From Sabellastarte sp. h YS-2021 (taxonomy: Eukaryota > Annelida > Polychaeta > Sabellida > Sabellidae): DNA of 64,000 nt. A model generated the notes under the pieces. That model saw nothing but the letters and a program-made list of their open reading frames with translations. It was not told the DNA's origin and searched no databases. The DNA lies in assembly GCA_964017235.1 (NCBI GenBank), contig OZ024935.1, positions 34,575,596-34,639,595 of the forward strand, given 5' to 3'. Below, piece by piece: positions 41,591-54,479 of this stretch; positions within the stretch are counted from its first letter, which is position 1; each line of letters opens with the position of its first letter. Made by a program: the position numbers and the translations under genes.

Positions 41591-44500
41591 GCAGTTATAG
41601 GCATTTGACAAAATGGCCCTGTCCTTCAACTACTCTGCGAGGTTCATATGTATCCTTGTCACATAGTGCCTCATGTTGCTGTGTTACACCAAAAGTCGAC
41701 CTAGTTGCAAGAAATTCATCTGCGCATGCTTGCATTCATCTGAGCATGTTCATGGTACCAAATTCAGAGACGGAAATTTTAAACAGTTTAAGCTTCTGTG
41801 CACAAGGAAATGGACACTGTTTCGCCACACTGTCACAGATGGTAGTTACAGGAGGAGGTGTGGTGTGAATGGGGTAGAAAAACGTGGCATAAAAGTGCTG
41901 ATGTTTTTGTTGTGGATAAGTCCCTTAATATGGCAACATGTCAGCTGTAGGTCTTGTCACAATTGTTTTCAAAAGTATCCAATAAGGATATTAAATTAAG
42001 AAGTCAAATATTTGGGAAATATCTGTGATATTTTACAACAGTGAGGGGGGGGGGGGGGGGAAATGCAGACACTGTAGTTAATTTATTTCTGGGCACATAA
42101 AACCTGAATTCAATTTGTAAAATACCAAAAGGGATTTAATGCCTGATTAAGCTTTTACCAGGAAAATAAATTTGGACATTTATACTTGTTGGCAAAAGAG
42201 ATTTCAGTTTTATTGTGATTTTCCTACCGGAAAAAAAAAAACAAAAAAAAGAAAAAAAAACTTTAAAAATGTACTTATATTCAAGTACTTACCAAAGTTC
42301 TTATACTTGTGTACATTGGAACAAAGAGTACTAGTACTTGTTATTTGCAAGTTATTTCAGAATTGGTCCAATCTCATCAAGTATATGAACAGTCTCAATG
42401 AAAAACATTGTTTATTGTAAAATAGTTTTTAGGCTAAATACCTGTGTATGCATTTGAATTAATTAAATTTCAGTCATTACAAACAAACTAATAGATAGAT
42501 AGATAGTTAATTTTATTTGAAAAAATCATCCGAAGTTCTGATTTGTAGATTTGTAATTTTAAAAGTGTAAACATATTAGCTTGTGGGTGAACTTTAATTC
42601 AGTCCTGGGTTTATTGGTTTAAATAGTTCCACTCTTGAAAGTCATAGTATCAGATGTAGACCCTGTGGTCAGTCAGTGTCTCTGGAATTATATATGGTAA
42701 ACTAATCATGACTCTTCGGTCTGGCATTAGGGTGCCGGACAGATCAGTGCTGGGGGAGCTCTTATTGTTGATCAGTAAAAATTAATATTTCCCAGCATGG
42801 TTTTGTGTCCTAGCCTGTAATTGGTCAGGGCTTGGTCACCTTGAATTATAAGCCATGCTTCTTCCATTTCAAATCTGGAAGGCAAAAAGATGACATTGAA
42901 ATTTCTCCAACCCATTTTGTTATCCCCACCCCCAACCCCCACCTCCTCTTTATGTATAATATGTTTTGTGTGGACAAAATACTATCTGTTATGTATTTTT
43001 AGATAATCTTGTTTTGTATGATGAATGTTTGCATGCTTATCAGCACTACTGTCATTCAGAGCTTGGATTATTAAAGTTGGGTCAGTTTGTACTGACCGCA
43101 GCTCAGAGCTTACATTAGAGACACAATAATTCTGTGTATCACTTTTCATTAGCTGATTATGGTCTTCATTGGGGACTTAGTTATATGCTAGCGCAGTTCA
43201 AGCTCTCGATTGCCGTCTACATCGGTGCTGCAGCGTCATATATATCATAAATTGTACTTTAGAAAGACATTATGCGTTATTTTTAATGGTTAGCCTCTAC
43301 GATTATTGTGCTTTTAAGAACTGTCATGAATTACTTGCATTCAAAGTTCTTAATTACTTTCCTTTATTGTATTGTATTTTATATTTGTCTATTGTATACT
43401 AGTTAACACTTATTGTTTTTTATCCTACGCATACTTTTATACCTTTTGAACTTATTTGATCTAGTGCACATTGGATTCTCTGGTTCATCCAGTTGTGTGA
43501 TCTACGAGCTATTTATGTTAATAGGGGGACTGTATTACTGAATTAGGTGTATATAGTCAGCTAGACAGATTGCACGAGCTGTCAATCCCCCGACCTCTCG
43601 TGACCTTTTATTATTTTACTTACCTGGACTTACTATCCAGGTCTCCTCTTGTATAGGGTGTCGAAACTTCTTTTACTTCTAACATATATAAACAATGATT
43701 TATTCGAAATAACAGCTTCATCGTGCCATGCCCATTTCAAGGGGTCATTTACAAAATAGGTTTAATCCTTTGTGGAGTGGCTTTCCTAAACCTTGCAATT
43801 CTAGTGAAACACAGATCCACTGAGTAGCTACTGGTTGGATCGTCTTACTTCCACCATGGCCTTTAAGTCCATTGCTGTTTCAGGGTCTTGTCATCTAAGT
43901 TGGCTTGACCTTTTCTTTCAAGATCATACAAAATCGCTTGACCTTGAACCAAATTTCTTTGACCCTTATTTTTATGTTTTGCTTGTCTTAGAACGCTCCT
44001 CCAGTCAGTGGTTTCAGCAAAAGTCAGTTTAAATAACTTTAAAATCTTTTGTGATTAACTTGTAAATGAAATGACTTTGAATGTGCATAAAAAGTCTAGT
44101 AGATTGAAAATTAGATTTTGAAAAATCAATGCTGGTCTTTTATTGTCTTGGTTGGGCTCCGTGGGCACTGTGTTCATTTTACCTATTTTGGTGTTTTGGT
44201 AGTCTTCCTTTTCCATGCATTTTAAACCAGAAAGGGTTTCTTCAACATTAGATTTTTTTTCTCATGAATCCAGGAGTAGTGGGTCCAGTTGTTTTATGAG
44301 AAGAAGTACGCCTGTGATGAAAAAGGTCAGTAAGTGTTATGCAAGAGGTTGTCAGCTGAATGTTCTACAAAACTAATATGATTAAGAACATCACAAAATG
44401 CAGAATCATGATGCAATACTATATGACTCCACTCCCTGGATGTCCAGAACAGAAGTTGGAAAAACATGTAACATACGCGTCACCCAAAACTGACTTGCAG

Positions 44501-46057
44501 AAACAAAGATTATCACCTGCTATGACTACAACACCAGCTTGCATGTTGCTATGAAACTGAAAACTAGATTTTTTTATGTTTTGGTGTGTCTACATTACTC
44601 TTAGGTGCATAGGTTAACAATTGCTCTTCTAATACCTGTGTAGAAGGTATTGTTTGAGAAGGTTAATGTTTGTGGTCAATATTCACAGTGAGCTCTTTAG
44701 ACAGGCCAGATACTCAGAATTTGTAGTTTCAGCAATGAATGTATCAATGCTCTGAATCAGAATATGTCAACACTCTTTGCTTTTTATATTCTAAAACTTT
44801 TTACATTTCAAATATATTACAATAAATTATCTGAAAACTTGATAATTCTTGAGGAAACAAAATGATTGCCATTTCTTTAAATGCCATAGCTTTAATATTT
44901 TCTGTAGCTTTACATACTTTAAACTGAGTTACTTTATCCTACAACAATCTAATGCCTTCCTCCTTCAGAAAAGCAGGTCCAGTGGAGTTGAAGTGAGTTG
45001 TTATTTTACCCCAAATATTTTCACAAGACATGCTTTATTTATATTTAAGTCTAAGTGTGTGACGATAGTCAACGTCTTTACACAATGAAAGAAAACCCCA
45101 TAAGAGATCAAGGTCGTCTCTTTGCGTGAATTTCCGCCTTGGAAACATATATAATAGACATAGGAGGAAACACAAGGTCAAGTCTCGGCTTCTCAGGGAA
45201 ACAGCAGACTTTGACGCGGGCCTACTGGGCCTCAATGATATTCTACTTTAAGGGGTGGGGGTGGGGGTGAGAGGTAGTTAAACTCGGCTGTACAAGGCAA
45301 TAGGCGTCATCGAAACAGAAGCACAATCGTCTACTACATTGTCACCCGATTTTAGAAGACAAACCACTGTAATTTGATTGTAAATCACAGCTTCACAATT
45401 CTGCTGAGATGACAAGCGGGCCTTAGCTTCCAGCACTATATATGTGTGTCTATACTGTCTTCTTATTTGAGATATTCAAGGTTTTTAGCCTGTTGCAGTG
45501 CCCAGTGTTTTAACCGGGGCATTGTAAGTGGGACTCAGATTGGTCATTTTAATATATATACTATATACTTGTAATTCAAATCCAATAAAACTTGACATAA
45601 ATACCTTCAGTCTCAGCTGTAATCCCTCCACCTAGTGGTTAGATCTAGCATTCAGTTCTACATAAGCTATTAAAACTAAAAATTTTAATTTCTTAGATGT
45701 AGCTTTTATAAGCTACAAGCTTACCACGTGGAACTAAAAGAGTCCCACCCTGCTTCCCTTGTGTGTTACAGCTGAGGGGGCATGGATAAAATTTTCAGCC
45801 TGAAGAAGGAAGTACACACATCTGGGTCCCACTGGGGTCACCTCACCCCAGCAATAGGGTACTAGCCAATAGCATATGTCTATTTTTCTTAGACATTGGC
45901 CTTTATGCCGTGGCTATCTGGGTCGGAGCTCTCAGTTCTGGTACCAGACCAGAATATTATATTATGGATGGTCATGCTTTGTTAACTTCACTATAAAAGC
46001 CAGCCTTTGTTTAATATTGGCTCCACACTCATTTAAAAGTTGAAGAGGTTACATGTT
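41591..46057. other. Gene-poor stretch
   Basis: Short open frames (for example 41605-41868, 41673-41999, 43835-44032) show no domain. Low-complexity sites are a 16-base G run at 42045-42060, (TAGA)n at 42490-42507, a C-rich run near 42925, and GGGGTGGGGGTGGGGGTG at 45251. A short plus-strand phrase near 45150 is weakly exon-like but lacks convincing splice sites. Confidence 0.45.
42045..42060 (+). repeat. Homopolymer of 16 G
   Basis: An uninterrupted G16 run between GTGA and AAATGCAG. It is a likely site of sequencing or assembly length error. Confidence 0.95.
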
Positions 46058-46140
46058 TTTGAACTGAGCATTGATTTTACAACTTGTTTTACATTTTATT
46101 TTATATTTTATACCTGTATTTTATATTTGCTCAGTTCAAA
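46058..46140 (+). promoter_or_regulatory. 13-bp inverted repeat flanking an AT-rich loop in the leader of retroelement A
   Basis: TTTGAACTGAGCA at 46058-46070 and TGCTCAGTTCAAA at 46128-46140 are perfect inverted copies around a 57-base T-rich loop, ending five bases before the gag start codon. This may be an element-specific leader structure; its function is unknown. Confidence 0.7.
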
Positions 46141-46145
46141 TCAAA

Positions 46146-47116
46146 ATGCCAAAGACTTTTTATTGTTCTAAATGCCAGGATGAACACGAGCGGACAGTTG
46201 GAAAGAAATGTCAGTTGAAGTTGGCAGGTGAGTCCTTTTCCAGTGCTAGTGAGGTTGTTGCACCCCCCTCTGCATCAGGTATTAGTGCAGTTTCGGATCA
46301 GATTTTAAGCAAATTGCAACAGATAGGGGAAAAGTGGAATTGATGGACAGGAAAGTGCAGCCTACAGAAGCTGCACTGGAACAGGGTAGTTCAAGAGTAA
46401 GTCCACTTCCTTCTACTTCTGAAAGCCAAACTGGTTCTAGTATGGTTTCTAACAGTAATGCTATGGAAACTAATGCTGATCAGAGTGTGGTCCCCTCAAT
46501 CGAATTTTTGAAGAGCATTGAATCCATACAATGTGAGGTTGAAAAGCACCTGGCAGATTTACGAACAATCAATGAAATCACTTCCAAAGGTAGGGTCAAG
46601 TCTTGGTATCGGGGTCCTGGGGACATTTTTGTTAAAAATCTGTGGATTGGCCTCAAAATTCTATTCTAACAGGCAGTCAAAAAACTAGGCCCACTTATGA
46701 TGATCTAAGCGTCACCCAATGGGTATCAGGGTTTGTGAGATGCATACAGGAAAAAAAATCTGAACAAAGTCGGTCTGCCATGCTCGATTATCTGGGCAAT
46801 CTGACAGATGCATCAGATTTTTCGTGGGACTGGGCCAAAAGATGCAATGCTATTTTACTTACTAATAAGGAAGCAGATAGGGTCTCATGGGTTGAAAAGG
46901 ATGAAGCACAAATCTCTGCCACATGCTCTGTTACCAAATAATCAAAAGACTTCATACACCAAAAGTACCATGATTTGCAAATACTTTCAGGAAGGTACTT
47001 GCAGATTTCCTACTCGCCACAAAACAGCAGGCCAGTTTTATAGGCATGTTTGTGAGAACTGTAATGGTACTCATGTGACTAAAAATTTCACACAAAAAAT
47101 GGCAACAAAAAACTAG
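46146..47116 (+). pseudogene. gag of DIRS-type retroelement A, frameshifted
   Basis: The start codon at 46146 gives MPKTFYCSKCQDEHER, a Cys-rich N-terminus shared in outline with element C (FDCIKCGGFHPR). A single-base loss near 46335 shifts into the frame ELMDRKVQPTEAAL, and further shifts lie near 46640 and 46930. The conserved gag core TYDDLSVTQWVSGF sits at about 46694. A zinc-knuckle-like segment CKYFQEGTCRFPTRH ... HVCENC follows near 46976. Relations to B (TYDDLSVYQWVQGY) and C (SYDSLSISQWVSGF) identify the family. Stop at 47116. Confidence 0.8.
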
Positions 47117-47659
47117 GTAGCCACTGCAGTAATGCAGTGGTTAACAAAAATGTTAGGGGAATTGTATATAATGAGAGATGGGTGTACGATTCAGATTTTC
47201 AAGATGATCATTTGTTGAATGTAAAGAATGTACAGAAACTAATTCAATGTGTAGATTTACTAAACCAAAAATATTGTTTTCTGATGTCAAAAAGACTAAG
47301 CAGTCAGATTCAAACCCATGATTCTATAATTTTTTAGGCCAAAAGCCAAAGTTTCAAAGAAAACTCGTGCTTTGATTGATTTCGACAAGTGCCTCATGGA
47401 GGACACTGTCGGCGATAATGCATTATCCGGTGACATATACTCTTTGGAAATGAATACTACATGCAAAAGTGATCGCTTATGCTTGACTAGAGGGGCTATA
47501 GGAAATAGAATTCACATGGCACAAAATAAACAATTCTTCAGCTTTATCTCCATTTATGGGTTATAGGGCCGTATAAATGATGCAAATACTAACTCTGTAT
47601 GCGCAGATATGTTGTATCTGCATAAATTATTACATCAAGAAGGTAGATATAATAATGGG

Positions 47660-48690
47660 GGCTTATAAATATCTGTCCATTCACAGTTAAATTTTGAAAA
47701 ATGGAAGTCCTATCTCCAAGACTATTGGGATTGGCAACTTCCATTGCTAATCAAACATGGATTCTCTCTTGATTATAGGGACTGTAACACTGTTCATCCT
47801 GCCAAAATTAATCACAAAAGTGCCTTACAGCACCCCTCTCACGTGGATGCATATCTCGATGATGAAATGAATCATGGGACAATGTTGAGCCCTTTTAGGG
47901 AGCCACCAATTAATGACTTACATATTAGCCCATTTATGATCCGGGATAAGTTGAGTTCTGACAAAACGAGTGTAATTATTGACCTCAGCTGGCCCAAGGG
48001 TCAGTCTGTGAATTCTGGCATTGATTCTGATCGATATTTGTGGATTTTGTTCTTACCTGCCCTTCCATAGACAATATACCTGATGAAGTACTTAAACTTG
48101 GGAGAGCCAAATATTCAAAGTTGACATCAGTAGGGCTTTTCGCCATGTTCCTATAGATCCAGGAGATCTGGATCTCTTAGGTCTACACTGGAGTGACTAT
48201 TATATCAATTGATCACTGCTGTCTGGATTCAAACATGGATCCGTCATTTTTCAATGTATCCGACTCAGTTTGCTTCATTATGACCCAAGAAGGTAATAAA
48301 ATATGGAATTATAAAGATGATTTTCTATGTGTCTGCCTACCGTCTAAAATAAACCATTCTTATAGTAGATTACAGTCTCTCCTGGAGGAGCTAGGTCTCA
48401 TGATTAGCACCAAAAAATTGGTGCCTCCTAGCATAGAGATGGTGTCCCTATGTATCCTGGTTGACACTTAAATATTTACTGTTTCCATTCCACCTGAAAA
48501 ACTACAGGTTATTAAACAAATGTGCTTGCAGTGATCTACTAAGAACTTTTGTACTAAAATGAGCTCCAATCCATACTTGGTTCATTGCTTTATGTTACCA
48601 AATATATTCAGTCCAAGGGAGGGGAACTCAGTAAAGTACTCAATACTGACAACAAAAGTGTGGCTTTATTCATGTTAAAATTAGCAAATT
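47660..48690 (+). pseudogene. Reverse transcriptase and start of RNase H of element A, degraded
   Basis: Pieces in different frames are in the order expected for a DIRS-type reverse transcriptase: WKSYLQDYWDWQLPLLIKHG, then SVIIDLSWPKGQSVNSGID, a DISRAFRHVPIDPGDLDLLGL piece (motif A region, ~48122), a GFKHGSVIFQC piece (motif B, ~48230) and NYKDDF (motif C, where YIDD/YLDD is expected, ~48310). The FTVSIPPEKLQVIKQM segment begins the RNase H linker. Many stops and shifts. After ~48690 the coding signal ends. Confidence 0.75.
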
Positions 48691-48812
48691 AATGTATTAT
48701 TGCAACAATGGTTACCGGTACATCAGTGTTAGCTGTAATTATTTATTAATGTCCAACAATTCTACAAGTTATTGACTACTACCAATGCTTAAGCACACAG
48801 TTCCCATTTAAG
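48454..48812 (+). repeat. Segment shared with 60383-60744
   Basis: ATCCTGGTTGACACT through ACTACTACCAATG is ~95% similar by eye to 60383-60744, including non-coding sequence after the RNase H frame. At 48454 the left junction is natural (reverse transcriptase continues into it); at 60383 it is joined to recombinase sequence. Confidence 0.88.
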
Positions 48813-49193
48813 CTATAATTTTGATTAAAAATACTACTGTATGGGCTTACCAATGCTTAAATAAGTTATTTTGGAACTCTGTTGCATTGAAACCATTACT
48901 GCTAATCAAAATACCCATGTCACAGTTACTGTTATATAATAAGGCTACAATCTTACAGCCCTACTCAAAGTTAATCTTGAAAGTAACTTGGCTATGACAA
49001 GCAAGTACTGCCTAAGCTTCAATGTGTTTTAGAACAACTTTATGAAGAAATTGCAATACTTAAATGTTGGCTAAGATTATTATAGCTTGTAAACCTATCA
49101 GTAACATATTTACCAGATGACCATAAAGTATTTGATACCAGGAAGGCATAAAACATGTATTGTCAAACCCAAGGGTAGTGTGGTAGTAACATT
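48813..49193. other. Non-coding spacer between elements A and B
   Basis: Holds ACCAATGCTTAA twice (48781 and 48850); no gene recognised. Confidence 0.45.
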
Positions 49194-49765
49194 TTAATGC
49201 AAGTTGCTTTGAAATGTATGAGCCATGACCGCCGCCACCTTGGGAGTTTTCTTTAAGTAGCTCCACACCACATCTGAACGCCAATGGTCATGAATTTTAA
49301 TATTTTCAAGGGGAACCTGGAGTTCCAAGGCCAAGCATGCCCTACTACGTCTGAATCAGTGAAAGCCATTGTCCTTGGGTTCAAGTCCCATCCTAACCAA
49401 AGCTTTTGAAAATGTTGCCCTGACTTTAAAAGTTGTTAAAGGGATCTTATCCTGGCCAGATTTATGCATGAACAAAGGGTCTGAATGTATCAACTTTTGT
49501 GCCCGAATCATAGGTTTAATAAATTTCACTGGACAAATTTCTTTTTCATTCCAGCTTAGGAATATGAACAACTCTAAACCGGGAGGCAGATTGCATATTT
49601 TTGGCACATTTTTGAATAACCTGCAAGCCCTTTGAGGTAAATAGAATATCCTGCACCAATGGATACCTGGTGTGGTCAAAAGCATGGGTGGCAACAGGCA
49701 CCAGCGAGGCCAACTGAAAGAAACCAAATTAAGAGAATAGGCAAATACCTTGATAAACAACCGCA
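49194..49765 (-). pseudogene. Tyrosine recombinase of DIRS-type element B, inactivated
   Basis: Read on the minus strand the order is FFQLASLVPVATHAFD (the position of the first catalytic arginine in F-L-R-x-S-N-L-x-P, here Q), DILFTSKGLQVIQK, then GFH followed by a stop codon, FRRSRACLAL (the H-x-x-R box, split by TGA at 49366) and HDHWRSDVVWSYLKK (the H-x-W and tyrosine box). The C-terminus ends at 49194. So one catalytic arginine is lost, a stop lies inside the H-x-x-R box, and at least two frameshifts occur. The N-terminal part is interrupted by the SINE at 49803. Confidence 0.8.
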
Positions 49766-49802
49766 TCAGGCCTATTACAAAGTACAGAAATCAAACCCTT
49801 GA

Positions 49803-50045
49803 TCAGGGGCCACGGTGGCAGAGTGGTAACTCTCTCACCTCCCACCTCTGAGGCTGGGGTTCGATCCCTGTCACAGCTTTAAGTGGGAAAGCTGGTAGTT
49901 GCTTGCCGTTGGTCGGCAGTTTACAGTACATAACCCTAGCGAACTGTATATACTGGTTTCCTCTGCCCTTCTAACTACCCGTCGTGATATGACCTGTACA
50001 GTGTTGAAAGCGACGTAAAACCCCAAATAGATAAATAAATAAAAA
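49803..50045 (+). mobile_element. tRNA-derived SINE, copy 3, inserted in element B
   Basis: Box A TGGCAGAGTGG and box B GGTTCGATCCC are both intact; body and CGACGTAAAACCCC end as in copy 2, with tail (AAAT)n. Flanks CAAACCCTTGA at 49792-49802 and 50046-50056 are an 11-bp target duplication. The copy postdates element B. Confidence 0.95.
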
Positions 50046-50575
50046 CAAACCCTTGAGCATATAAACTGACAGAATACTTTTAATTTTTTGTTTTAAAGGA
50101 TTATGAATTTTTACAGACTTAACTAATAACAATGTTCATCTCCCCTGTAATGCAGTCACACTCATGTTGTACAAGGAAAAGTAGTGATGTAAAACTGACA
50201 AGTAATTCTGTTGGGAAGCAGCAGATAATGTAGATCTGACGAGGTACTCTGAGAAAGATACCACAGGTACTTCTTGCCACGGGACAGTGAGCTCCATATA
50301 CACAGTGAATGCCATAAAGAGGTTGAAGGCTCAAGCATACACATTGGCAGTACGAGGCAGCAATCCAGTAGCAGCTCTGGAGACCGCCTCCTGCCATAAC
50401 CATGTAACTGGCTGTTTACCTGCAAAATGAAGGGACAGCAGTACTCTGCTATAATAAAGAAGCAGAAACCCCCTCTATATCTCAAAATTAGGTATTGTAT
50501 CATAACAATTAGGATTTATCCATGTACAAGTCTTTAAAAATTTAACCTCTGTGATATTGCAGTTAACATAACTAA
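50046..50575 (-). other. Element B interior, unrecognised
   Basis: Lies between RNase H and the recognisable recombinase of B. Overlapping minus-strand frames of 94 and 113 codons show no motif. Probably degraded recombinase N-terminus or unrelated insertion. Confidence 0.4.
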
Positions 50576-51735
50576 CTACTGAGCACATAACAGCCATACA
50601 GAATGTACACACAGAAGCAAAAAATTATCTTTAATTTTATCAAATGTGAAGGCATGAACCACCGCTTTATTATCACACCATATGGTGCATTCTTGATTAT
50701 CTAATCTAGCAGCCCATATATGCATTGCCAATAATATGTTTGTGGCCTCAAAATGAACTATATTACAAGTTTCTCTGAGCACAGGGATAATAGGGACACC
50801 ATGAACTTCTTTTTGCCATATTGCACCCAATTTTTTTGATGAAGCATCTACAAATATATGATTCCAATGAACTACCATGGGGGCATGTATTTTTACTGTA
50901 CCATTAAAGTACTCCAGAAAAACACAAAACCAGTATATATCTTTGTGAAAACTGTCTGATAGTTTAACATAACCCACCCTTGGAGTACTGCGCAAAGTTT
51001 GCAGTATTCGATTAGTAAACAGACGAGCAGGTAGAATACACTTATGTATATATAAAAGATGACCTAAAAACTTTTAAATTTGATTTTTTGTAGCTTTAGT
51101 TTTATGCAACCACTGAGAGCACATTTGTTTAATTTTTTCCATGTTCTCCAGAGGTATTGACAAAGTGCCTGTTTTTGCATTAACTGTGATACCCAGACAA
51201 GTAATTTCTGAACTGGGAGCTTCTACTTCTTTGTAATTTATTGGAAGAAAAAGATGCTGTAACAGGTTAATTCAAGTAGCAAAGCATCACTCCCACGAGC
51301 TGGGAGAGCAGCCCCGATAAGATCATCTAAGTAGGTCATGATCCAATGATGTTGTGACATCATAAGGTAGATGATTGCATCGGTACAAAACTGGCAGCTA
51401 GAGGCACCTTGGTGAAAACCCATCGGCATGGCTATGTCAATGTACGTCTGCTGACGCCAGTTCAAACCCAAAAGATCACCTGGATCAATTCTAAAATTAT
51501 AAAAGCTCTTTGCAGGTCTACTTTAAACAACAAAGTATCAAGACCATTCGCTCTAATTTTTTTTACTAAATTATCAATTGTAGCATATTTCAATGGAATT
51601 TCAATACCATCAAAATTATTTAACAACTGTTAACACTACATTCTAGGGGCCAGGACAGGTCCACAATGACCCTAGTATTTATGACCTTCTTACCAGCAGT
51701 AGATACTGCCTGAATATTGCCAAATCGCCTAGTAT
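50576..51735 (-). pseudogene. Reverse transcriptase-RNase H of element B, degraded
   Basis: Minus-strand order: RVIVDLSWPLECSVNS (~51660), an FKVDLQRAF-like motif A, FRIDPGDLFGLNW, PMGFHQGASSCQFCTDAI (motif B, ~51400) and MTYLDDLIGAA (motif C with YLDD, ~51320), all in or near the frame 51471-51238. The frame 50995-50576 carries RNase H: HIFVDASSKKLGAIWQ, NIVHFEATNILLAMHIWA and CTIWCDNKAVVHAF (the E and D positions visible). The gap between the two frames has stops and shifts. Confidence 0.82.
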
Positions 51736-51749
51736 TTAAAGTACAATTT

Positions 51750-52166
51750 TCACCAACTTACTCTAAAAAGACAATATCTATATGTACAGCTAGGAGCATT
51801 TTGATCTGGAGCAGGACATTCGTGACTAGTCATAATTTCTACTGAACTTATAGGCAACTGTATCGACTGTTCAGTAATCTGACACAAATTATTTGCATTA
51901 AACTTCTCATGTGAAACACAGCCAACAGTATTGGTGGCACACCAGTCCATGCATAGTGAACTGGATCGACTGGTAGCATTTACATACTTTTTATCCTCAA
52001 ACCCATCCACTTGACATGCATAATTAATGGAATCGCACCAGATACCATTACATTCCACAGCATCCGAAGTTTCGACAATGTTAACCATGTTATTAACAGT
52101 ACTTTTACTGGAAGACATGTGATGGCAATCAGCCTGGTACCCAAACTGTTTCACTGAAGGGTTCAC
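51750..52166 (-). pseudogene. Linker region of element B between gag and RT
   Basis: A 138-codon frame rich in Cys, Ser and Asn (MNPSVKQFGYQADCHHMSSS...) without recognised motif. It lies where the other elements have a poorly conserved linker (for example 55647-56146 in C). It may be the N-terminal extension of the RT protein. Confidence 0.4.
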
Positions 52167-52483
52167 CGCCTAAACCTGATATAAGTACTTGTCTGTCCAA
52201 TAGTACAGCAGATTATAAACCAAGAGCTAAATATTCGAATCCCAAAGAAAAAAATATATTCTCTATCATTATTTACTACATTTTTACTGACTGTAACTGT
52301 AACAAACCTCATTTAAGCAGTTTAAACTCTGACTTTTGTCATACTCACCAATTATATGATGTACAACTTTAGCATTTTCTTTACTTTTGCCATATTGATA
52401 CACCCTGCCTGCATTATCAACGTAACAGCAAGCATCGATACTCATGCAATTTTCCTGCAATGAAAAAACCTTTCCAAAAATAA

Positions 52484-53537
52484 TTAAACTATAGATATAA
52501 TACTAAAAGGAAAAGCAGGAGCTTGAACATTTAGAACCCCTGGGATAATAGATGGTTGCTTTGAAACATAATCACACACCAAATTACCCATTAATTCATT
52601 ATATAATTTACTTATTCCCTGTTTGACATACTTGTCCTGATTAAGAGAACCAAAACTGTTAGTAATACTAAACACGCTGCCCAGATTGGGCTTTCTTATC
52701 AGCCTTTAACCTGAAACACTGACTTCTAGGATGTTCAAACCTACGTCCTGTCACTGCATAGCAGTTACTACAATAATGCTGATAAGTTACCCTTTTTCTC
52801 CACATGTTCTGACTGTTTATGATGACTACAAGTACCTTTATTATATAGTTTGCACAACATGGTTTTCTCTCTATCAACAAGTGAAGAGTTACTTGCAGTA
52901 TGCCAAATTCTTTAGGTGTTTCTTCCCCTTATTTTTCAATTTTTTCAACCTGGGACCAGTCAATATTTCCCCTCTCCATCTGCATCATACTAACTGTCTA
53001 AGCATGTTTTTCCTTAACTTATCACTACTTTCTTCCAAAACACCCTGTATGTACCCTTGAACCCACTGGTAAACAGACAGGTCATCATAAGTGGGCTGAC
53101 GACTACCCCCCACTACAGTACATTGATCTTGTGGCTATATAATAATCTTTTTAACTCTTTCAGGCCTGTAACACCTTGATTTCATGTGCTCAGAATTTTT
53201 ACCTTTTAGATCCATTCTAGACATCTGATCATATTGGTGGAGTTTGCATTGCACCTCCATCTGGATACGGTCGTCGGATCTGAGCTCATCAAAAGTGGGC
53301 AAATGTTGTTCAGTGGCACCCCTGGGCTCTTGCAGGGAACTGGTGAAGAGGGAACGTGTGAAATCCCCCGTGCTTGGCCTTCATTCTTCTCCATACAGCC
53401 TTCCATGGCAGAAACAGTTTGAATCAATTTTACAAGTTTATTTTCCAATACACCAATACATCAGTCAGGTTACGTTCAGTGTCCTGTGTAGGTAGACTTT
53501 CCTTAACTTCACTCTGTTTCACCTTCTTTCGACCCAT
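52484..53537 (-). pseudogene. gag of element B, frameshifted
   Basis: The start codon at 53537 opens MGRKKVKQSEVKESLPTQDT. A shift near 53440 leads into ENKLVKLIQTVSAMEGC. Near 53095 the conserved gag core QPTYDDLSVYQWVQGYIQG is readable. A Cys/His segment with HYCSNC and EHPRSQCFR near 52760 is the zinc-knuckle counterpart of element C. Stops and shifts separate all parts. Confidence 0.75.
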
Positions 53538-53899
53538 GCTGGCAGTGCACGTTATAGTAAAACAAAATAAAACCACTTAATGTTAAAAAGTAAATTAAAT
53601 TTTTTATAAAATATTAACGCACACTGTCAGCATTCCCAGCCCAAATCAAAATGCAAAGTTCTAACCCAAATTGAGGATATTTAAAGACTTTAAAGATATT
53701 TTACAGACATCAGCTGGTGACCCTGTTTTCAGAGCTCATGAATATTCATGAGGCTAAATAACTCAAGAATTAAATCAAGGACACTGCCCTATTATTTGAG
53801 CGTCTCAGTGCACAACAACTGACCACACATATACACCACCAGTTAAAAATATCAAACCCCTCCCAGGACTGTGCTACTCTTCTAACGCATCATAATGTA

Positions 53900-54385
53900 A
53901 AGCATGCTTGCTTCCTTTTGAACAGTTTTGAATAGAATGTTGAATTTACTTAGGGAGCACTATGATAAAAGTAGAATTACCTTTAATGAATTTTTCAAGA
54001 GTGATCTTAAGTGGTTCAACACTTTCCTCCCAGTGTATAATATTGTAACCTCTTTTCCAGTATATTCCCACTAGAAATATTTATCTAGATTCTTGTTCCA
54101 CTGGTGTAGGTGCTATCTATGAAACACAGGTTTATGCTTTGTCATTGCCAAAAGATTGGCAGGCTTCTAATATTGCCTCATTAGAAATTATCAACATTCT
54201 CGTGCCCTTAAAAGTTTGACACCTTCAATGGACTGGTCACAGAGTGTTGACTCATTGTGAGAATCAATGAGTCGTTTCATTGAAGGGGTGACATCTTGGG
54301 TGCCACCCATTTCAGTGGCTTTTGTAAGAATATTCTTGTTCCTTGCTATAGCAATGACCTGTGACCCAATTACCTAATAGTTTTC
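53900..54385 (+). pseudogene. RNase H fragment of a fourth DIRS-type element (E)
   Basis: Frames here give NRMLNLLREHYDKSRITFNE, DLKWFNTFLPVYN, IYLDSCSTGVGAIYETQVYA, SNIASLEIINILVPLKV and a THCEN box, matching the order NRMLDVLRSS, DLNWFKTFVPKFN, EIELDASLQGLGARW, HYEMLNILVAI and HCDNEAVV in element C. It is an isolated fragment with stops, ending ~360 bp before the gag of C. Confidence 0.75.
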
Positions 54386-54479
54386 CCGCACTTTATTAGC
54401 TATCTCAGTTTAAATTTGTAAATTGTAAATATTCTTTGTGTTATAGTGTTTAAAAGATTTTATATAACAATGTACATGG

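Noticed and set aside
41605..41999. Two overlapping frames of 87 and 108 codons after the minisatellite
   Set aside because: Overlap in different phases, no motif, no convincing splice sites.
45090..45240. Possible host exon (basic peptide on plus strand)
   Set aside because: No reliable acceptor or donor and no recognised family; too weak to list as a gene.
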